Shown here piece by piece: positions 59,901 through 64,000 of a stretch of 64,000 nucleotides of DNA. Below the pieces are notes generated by a model. That model did not search any database and was not told where the DNA came from. It worked only from the letters and a program-made list of their open reading frames with translations. How positions within the stretch are numbered: the first letter of the stretch is position 1; each line of letters starts with the position of its first letter. The stretch spans positions 1-64,000 of the forward strand of contig NZ_QXGK01000001.1 in NCBI RefSeq assembly GCF_003952945.1. The letters run 5' to 3'. A program made the translations under genes and the position numbers. Source of the DNA: Bifidobacterium samirii (GTDB lineage: Bacteria; Actinomycetota; Actinomycetes; Actinomycetales; Bifidobacteriaceae).

Positions 59901-61819
59901 TCACGTTCCGTGTGGCCGCCTCGCATGCGCAGCGCTACGCCGTGCTCTACCGGTCCGTCACCGCCGATGCGGGCACGCGAGTCGTCTCGGCCGCGCCGCG
60001 CGTGACGCTCAAGGCCGACGGCGCCGCGGCCGCCCTGCCCGACGGCACCATGTTCTCCCTCGGCGACGGCGCACCCGACGGCGCGACGATCGACCCGGCC
60101 ACCGGCGTCGTCACGTTCGACGCGGGGCTCAAGGCCGCGACGTTCACGATCCCGGTGAAGGTCACCTACCCGGGTTCCAACGGCGTCACGGACACGTCGG
60201 TCGGCGTCACCGTCCGCCGGCCCGCCACGCTCGGCTCCAGCGAACTGGAGACCGCGACCGTGGACGGCGTGCAGGTCGTCTACGCGTCCTTCGCCGCCGA
60301 CGCGCCGATGAGCGTCGCCGAACTCCTCGCCAAGGTGAGCGCTCAGCCGGCCGACGCCATCAAGGCCGTGTACCGCGGCGATGCGGCGCTCGCGGACGGC
60401 GAGCAGGTGCGCGAGGGCGATCTGCTGCGCTTCTCCGCGGCCGGGTCGAGCGTGGCCGACACGTATGAGATCCGCGCGAAGAACGCGTGGGATTGGGTCG
60501 ACGACTTCGCGGTGCGCGTCCAGGGACCGGTCTGGCACGGTCAACGGCAGACCGCCGACGGCGGCGCGTGGAGCAATATCGCCGACTTCGACGGCACGTA
60601 TCCGAACTGGATGTACGAGACGTACTACGGTCCGGGCGTCGACTACGCAACGCACGACCTGCCCGCCGACCGCACCGGCATCCACGGTCTGATCAGCGAT
60701 TCGCCGGCGTCCGCGGGCGGCGCGGCCATGGCGTGGCAGGCGCCCCGCGACGGCAAGGTGACGGTCGCCATCCGCGAGGGTGAACCGTATCTGCGTCAGG
60801 ACGGCAACCGCAACGGTTCGCTCGTGCTCGCGCTCACGCACGGCGACGAGACGCTGTGCTCCGCCGCACTGTCCGAATCGAAGGCCGTGTCCGACGAGTT
60901 CGCGTCGTGCGTGGCCGGACTCGGCGCGATCGACGTGCAGGCCGGCGACTGGATCCGCATCACCGCGACCGCCGAAGGCAGCCCGACCCGCCCGTCGGCG
61001 CACGTCAGCCCCGCCATCGCCTACGTGGTCGCCGAAGAGCCGGACCCCGAACCTGAGCCGAAGCCGGAACCGTCGGACAAGGCGGCGCTGCAGGCCGAGA
61101 TCGCCAAGGCCGACGGACTGGACGAAGCCGGCTACACCGCCGAATCGTGGGTCGACTACCAGACCGCGCTCGCCAGGGCGCGCGAGGTCAACGACGACGC
61201 CGACGCCACGCAGGACGAGGTGGACGAGGCCCGCACCGCCCTCGCGGATGCGTACGACGGACTGACCGAGAAGGAACCGGAACCGAAGCCGGATCCGGAC
61301 CCCGATCCCGAGCCGACCCCGGCGGACAAGACGGCATTGCAGACCGCGTACGACGAGGCCGTGAAGCTGTCCGACGGGTCGTCGTACACGGACGAGTCGT
61401 GGGCCGCGTTCATCGCCGCCCGAGACGCCGCCGCATCCGTGCTCGGCAAGGACGACGCCACCCAGAACGAAGTGGACGCGGCGTTGCAGACGCTCGACGA
61501 CGCATCCCGCAATCTGGTCGAGAAGGAGCCGACGCCCGATCCCGACCCAGACCCAGACCCGGATCCCACACCGGATCCCGACCCGGGTCCGGAGCCGGAG
61601 CCCGATCCGACCCCGGACCCGACGCCTACGCCGGACCCCGGCACCCAGCCCGGCACCGATCCCACCACCAAGCCGGACACGGGCAAGAAGCCCGAATCCG
61701 GCAGGAAGCCGGTCATCGGCAGCACCGGTTCGGCGGTGACCGCAGTCGCGGCCACGGCGCTCGCGGCCGCTGCCGTCGGCGCGGGCATCGTCATCGCGCG
61801 ACGTCGCCGCAACGGCTGA
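56915..61819 (+). CDS. lnbX: GH136 lacto-N-biosidase, LnbX-like, surface-anchored
   Basis: A 1,634-residue secreted enzyme. Signal peptide, then a right-handed beta-helix (about 38-580: TYYVSAANGDDANDGTSQSS start, many NNT/ENN turns). Asp419 and Asp426 in NGDGQAWDADYGDG have the seven-residue spacing of the catalytic pair I recall for B. longum LnbX (Asp411/Asp418). A module (about 640-905) and a second copy (about 1108-1375), each with WDWV and RT(S/G)IHGL blocks, flank two Rib-like domains. Two FIVAR repeats, an Asp-Pro linker and a helix plus RRRR anchor end the protein. It would release lacto-N-biose from lacto-N-tetraose. The next gene is its expected chaperone. Confidence 0.88.
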   Translation: MTTGKSRGIALLAALGTALAFAAPAATAAAEETPPSSGTTYYVSAANGDDANDGTSQSSPWKTLDKVNGIASDLQPGDAVLLEYGSLFSDQYLHIADVSGTPEAPIRIGAYGDEGQGRPVIAANGVKGSQWHQDYRANVGNHRTHGTVSTTLLLKDVSYITVADLEITNDDPDVYDPIDTWQWTDQADADGTSLDRAADRMDRTGVAGIAENGTTMSHITLDNLDIHDVDGNLYDKHMANGGIYFMAHLPRERSGAADDAWLKEHVSRFDHITIRNSTVKDVDRWGIAVGYTAYLNYIDRSTRWQNDFDYGDGTIDDALIAKYGATNVLIENNTVVGAGGDAITVMYCDRPVIQHNVGDRVSKHINTADYTANVLNNTGNAGVGYGRVAAGIWPWRCKDPVFQYNEMYANLNAEHGNGDGQAWDADYGDGTLYQYNYSYGNSFAALMICNQKAVNTTFRYNISQNDRRGVFDLPSNGPGNHIYNNTAYIDADGQVLTDRSNSQALFENNIFINATGEKKTETWNRGSYNGGQTYDNNLYVNYANTPASDRHALTADDAAAVLRDAGSAPAAPQADGAAYARDGQTTAFDGYRPADDSPAVNAGKTITDLNDYAVEHDFLGAAIKGRPDLGAVESPVASASMESSRLETGVRDGTQVIYATFTDHNPMTVAELTGKVTAGNGTDVTVLRDGTALAAGDPIAEGDILRFSVDGVAETDDYTVVRRISWDWVADYEHGVQDFDWKAVQRAGDGDWTEVAAWDTTGWANWKIAGKDFPIGIENPTQGDVAPADRTSIHGLLCNGPDGYTGAIAWQAPRSGTITLSFKDDEPARRATGGTVKVSVEHDGDVLQTAALTDRTRPAGWQATQRIVVREGDWIRISAVAEGAVGNGSLRISPTIAYEDVEPPAGAEADRYDVAYEAVDAAVDAEASATPVFTVSGAAADAPAGDVFSLASGDGLSVDGATGKVTFTPDASQYGAVVSGRVRVAYADGSADETDVTFRVAASHAQRYAVLYRSVTADAGTRVVSAAPRVTLKADGAAAALPDGTMFSLGDGAPDGATIDPATGVVTFDAGLKAATFTIPVKVTYPGSNGVTDTSVGVTVRRPATLGSSELETATVDGVQVVYASFAADAPMSVAELLAKVSAQPADAIKAVYRGDAALADGEQVREGDLLRFSAAGSSVADTYEIRAKNAWDWVDDFAVRVQGPVWHGQRQTADGGAWSNIADFDGTYPNWMYETYYGPGVDYATHDLPADRTGIHGLISDSPASAGGAAMAWQAPRDGKVTVAIREGEPYLRQDGNRNGSLVLALTHGDETLCSAALSESKAVSDEFASCVAGLGAIDVQAGDWIRITATAEGSPTRPSAHVSPAIAYVVAEEPDPEPEPKPEPSDKAALQAEIAKADGLDEAGYTAESWVDYQTALARAREVNDDADATQDEVDEARTALADAYDGLTEKEPEPKPDPDPDPEPTPADKTALQTAYDEAVKLSDGSSYTDESWAAFIAARDAAASVLGKDDATQNEVDAALQTLDDASRNLVEKEPTPDPDPDPDPDPTPDPDPGPEPEPDPTPDPTPTPDPGTQPGTDPTTKPDTGKKPESGRKPVIGSTGSAVTAVAATALAAAAVGAGIVIARRRRNG

Positions 61820-61925
61820 CGGACCGCATCCGGGCCGCCGCCGTAAGGCTGCGGCCTCCATCCGGGGATGGAGCACCGGCCGACGCCGGGACTCCACCCC
61901 CCGTCATACGACACCGAGGACGATC

Positions 61926-62780
61926 ATGACGGCAATGCGACGACCATCATCCGGACGCGGCGGCGACGGCCTGCCGCGGATGCCCCACGGGCGCGACCGC
62001 GCACGGCCGCCGCACCACCGGCGTCTGCGCACCGCACTGGCTGCGGCGATGGCCGGCCTGCTGGTCGGCGCGCTCGTCGGCTGCACCTCCCCCGCGGCCG
62101 ACAGCGGCGACGATCATGTGGACACCGTCGACTTCCCCACGATCACGTTCAATGAAACGGCGGTGACGGAACGCGAGTACACGCAGGCGATGCGCACGCA
62201 GCGCACCGCCGCGGTCAGCCATTTCAGCCGCACGTACGGCGTCACGCTCGGCACCGATCCGGAGCAGTGGACCGCCGACCATGACGGCGGCAACGCGTGC
62301 GAGTGGCTCGCCCACCGGGTCATCGACGCGCTGCTCGACCGGCATGCCGCCTACCGGATCGCCGCACGCGCCGGACTCGTCGACGACGACTCGTACGAGG
62401 GCGTCGAGGCGCGCATGAAAGCCGCCAACGAGGCGAACGCGCGCACGAAGCGCGACGGCGACATCGTGTACGGGCGTTCGTCGTACGACATCGGCTCGTG
62501 GCTCGACTACGAGGCCACTGCCCTGCGCAACGCGTACACGGCCGACGAATCCAACCCCGGCATGGCGCTGGGCGACGACGAGGTGCAGGCGTACTACGAC
62601 GCGCACGACTGGACCGTCGACGGCGTGGACGGCAAGGCGCCGCTCGACAAGGTGCGCGGCAACGTCAAGGCGCAGATGCGCGCCGAACGCTACACGGCGA
62701 TCGTCGCCGACGAGGCCGCAGCGATCGACGCGGATGTGCCGTGGGACGAGCTGGTCGGGTACACGCTCGACCGGATCTGA
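61926..62780 (+). CDS. lnbY: LnbY-like foldase lipoprotein for GH136
   Basis: A 284-residue protein: basic N-terminus, hydrophobic stretch and a lipobox LVGC (Cys near 55), so membrane-anchored outside the cell. The rest is helical and SurA/PrsA-like (TEREYTQAMRTQ, DDEVQAYYDAHDW, KVRGNVKAQMRAERY) without a clear PPIase domain. In B. longum, GH136 LnbX needs the adjacent chaperone LnbY to fold; position, size and export signal match. Gap to the enzyme gene is 106 bases with only a weak CTCCATC / GATGGAG stem, so cotranscription is likely. Confidence 0.85.
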   Translation: MTAMRRPSSGRGGDGLPRMPHGRDRARPPHHRRLRTALAAAMAGLLVGALVGCTSPAADSGDDHVDTVDFPTITFNETAVTEREYTQAMRTQRTAAVSHFSRTYGVTLGTDPEQWTADHDGGNACEWLAHRVIDALLDRHAAYRIAARAGLVDDDSYEGVEARMKAANEANARTKRDGDIVYGRSSYDIGSWLDYEATALRNAYTADESNPGMALGDDEVQAYYDAHDWTVDGVDGKAPLDKVRGNVKAQMRAERYTAIVADEAAAIDADVPWDELVGYTLDRI

Positions 62781-62816
62781 CGTCGGTGGCGACGGCAAAG
62801 TAAGCGGCGTCGCTGG

Positions 62817-62916
62817 CGACACGCCCGGATTGCGTATGCAGAACGGCAGGTAGGCCCTCACAACGGGCGTTTCAGGAACCTATATGCCGTTCTGCATACG
62901 CAATCCGGGCGTGTCG
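62817..62916. repeat. 100-bp palindrome, copy 4
   Basis: Exactly 100 bases with the same CGACACGCCCGGATTGC ends as copy 3. Relative to copy 3, both arms change together at GTATGCAGAA / TTCTGCATAC (copy 3 ATACACAGAA / TTCTGTATAC), partly preserving pairing. It starts 36 bases after the lnbY stop and ends 49 bases before the marR start. Confidence 0.88.
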
Positions 62917-62965
62917 CCAGTAACGCCGCTCAGGCGGCGAACCGCGTACGCCTTATGATGTGACG

Positions 62966-63532
62966 ATGGAGGAACGGCCCCACGTCCGTTCCGCGGACGA
63001 CGGGAGACGCATGACGGACGACGGGCGACACGACGGGCGACACGACGGGCGAGGCGACGAATCGCAGGACGATTGCCGGGACGCGTACGACGCACAGGGC
63101 GACGTCTCGCCGCGCGACGCGCTGGCGACGAGGCTGATGGTCGCGTTCCGCCGCGCCGACCGCGCGATCCAACGGCACGAGGGGGACGTCGTGCACGCGC
63201 ACGGGCTCACGCCGGCGCAGTTCGGGGCGCTCGACGCGCTGCGCCGCCGCGGGCCGCTGAGCGTCGGCGGCATCATCGAGGAGACGCTGGCCACGTCGGG
63301 CAACATGACCGTGGTCATCCGCAACATGGAGCGGGACGGCTACATACGCCGGGAGACCGATCCGGAGGACCGGCGCAGCACCGTGATCTCGCTGACCGAC
63401 GATGGCCGGCGGATCATCGACGAAACGATGGCCGAGCATCGGCGGCATCTGGGCGACCTGTTCGCCGTCTTCTCCGCCGACGAGCAGCGCGAGCTAATCC
63501 GGCTGCTGGAACGGTGCGAACTGCTGCGCTGA
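62966..63532 (+). CDS. MarR-family transcriptional regulator
   Basis: About 188 residues from the ATG at 62966. A -10-like TATGAT (62954-62959) just upstream and no ribosome site suggest a leaderless message; a start at 63010 (MTDDGRHD, with GGGAGACGC) is the alternative. The first 50 residues are low complexity and include a DNA-level tandem CGACACGACGGG. The MarR core follows: LTPAQFGALDALRRRGPLSVGG, TSGNMTVVIRNMERDGYIRR, and the wing DPEDRRSTVISLTDDG. A perfect palindrome between it and the FMN reductase gene is its likely operator. Confidence 0.9.
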   Translation: MEERPHVRSADDGRRMTDDGRHDGRHDGRGDESQDDCRDAYDAQGDVSPRDALATRLMVAFRRADRAIQRHEGDVVHAHGLTPAQFGALDALRRRGPLSVGGIIEETLATSGNMTVVIRNMERDGYIRRETDPEDRRSTVISLTDDGRRIIDETMAEHRRHLGDLFAVFSADEQRELIRLLERCELLR

Positions 63533-63590
63533 CGGGACGATGCGGCCGGCACATTCGCCCGGAGCGAATTCCACCGGCTTCCCGCATCCA

Positions 63591-63612
63591 TTTATCACTA
63601 ACTAGTGATAAA
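63591..63612 (+). promoter_or_regulatory. MarR-type operator before the FMN reductase gene
   Basis: TTTATCACTA-AC-TAGTGATAAA: two perfect 10-base half sites around a 2-base centre, about 80 bases before the reductase ATG and 60 bases after the marR stop. Confidence 0.8.
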
Positions 63613-63693
63613 TTGGCCGCCGTTACGGACGGCATCCCATCCGGACCACCCGGATCACCCAGACCGACCAGAGCGACACGACAAGGAGCGACC

Positions 63694-64000
63694 ATGACCA
63701 AGCACGTCACCTTCATCATCGGTTCCCTGCGCAAGGGATCCTTCAACGCCCAGTTCGCGACGATCGCCGCCGAGGCGCTCGCCCACCGCGGCATCGACGT
63801 CGACTACCTCGACTTCGCCGACGTCCCCGTCTTCAACCAGGACACCGAGCAGCCGACGCCGACCGCCGCCGACCGCGTGCGCACGCAGGTCGCCGAAGCC
63901 GACGCCCTGTGGGTCTTCTCCCCCGAATACAACTTCAGCTATCCGGGCGGCCTGAAGAACCTGCTCGACTGGCTGTCGCGCCCGATCAAGCCGTTCGACT
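63694..64000 (+). CDS. NAD(P)H-dependent FMN reductase, truncated by window end
   Basis: The first 102 codons of a flavodoxin-like reductase behind AAGGAGCGACC. TFIIGSLRKGSFN is the phosphate-binding loop, DFADVPVFNQDTE and WVFSPEYNFSYPGGLKNLLDWLSR the flavin-contacting segments of the NADPH-dependent FMN/azo/chromate reductase family. With the upstream MarR gene and operator it forms a probable redox- or quinone-responsive pair. The C-terminus is outside the window. Confidence 0.92.
   Translation, partial: MTKHVTFIIGSLRKGSFNAQFATIAAEALAHRGIDVDYLDFADVPVFNQDTEQPTPTAADRVRTQVAEADALWVFSPEYNFSYPGGLKNLLDWLSRPIKPFD

Overview
The window is high-GC chromosomal DNA from a Bifidobacterium. The evidence is the 5' end of a bifidobacterial-type 16S rRNA gene at the left edge, an actinobacterial str operon (rpsL-rpsG-fusA-tuf), and a dense set of glycan-degrading genes with bifidobacterial surface-enzyme architecture. 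I could run no searches. The species is not determined; host-glycan enzymes such as a GH136 lacto-N-biosidase with its chaperone fit an infant- or primate-gut bifidobacterium.

Layout. 1-0.6 kb: 16S rRNA 5' end, its leader and promoter. 0.6-6.7 kb: LytTR response regulator, a soluble GHKL kinase, two paired ABC half-transporters, and a Bcp-type peroxiredoxin. 6.7-10.2 kb: a decayed accessory patch with a broken methyltransferase, an AT-richer exonuclease gene, an intact ISL3-type insertion sequence with an 8-bp target duplication, and a CRISPR-like relic. 10.2-15.6 kb: str operon and tRNA-His. 15.6-21.7 kb: threonine aldolase and a MarR-ABC-ABC operon whose genes overlap by GTGA. 21.7-49.4 kb: glycoside hydrolase or transporter loci, each beside its own TetR regulator. 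These comprise two GH3 enzymes, a DUF5060/DUF4038-type glycosidase, GH43, GH5 and GH42 enzymes, MFS/GPH transporters, two esterase-like hydrolases, and a HEPN/MNT toxin-antitoxin pair. 49.5-62.8 kb: secreted, wall-anchored host-glycan enzymes (GH29 fucosidase, GH33 sialidase, GH136 lacto-N-biosidase) plus an LnbY-like foldase lipoprotein. 62.9-64 kb: a MarR regulator and a truncated FMN reductase gene.

How the parts work together. Six TetR proteins are clearly one paralogous family; five end in the same LFPxPxW(D/E)GYR-type tail. Each has a distinct palindromic operator in front of the neighbouring enzyme or transporter gene, so the region reads as copied regulator-operator-enzyme cassettes retuned to different sugars. 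The surface enzymes at the right end would release sialic acid, fucose and lacto-N-biose outside the cell, while the GH3, GH43, GH5 and GH42 enzymes lack signal peptides and would act on imported oligosaccharides.

The most unusual content is intergenic. Four palindromes are each exactly 100 bp and share their ends. Three arrays carry hairpins at about 62-bp period with compensatory stem changes. Twin covarying hairpins follow the tRNA. The decamer CGACACGCCG recurs just upstream of operators and promoters throughout the window. I found no annotated function for any of these and consider them the best candidates for something undescribed.
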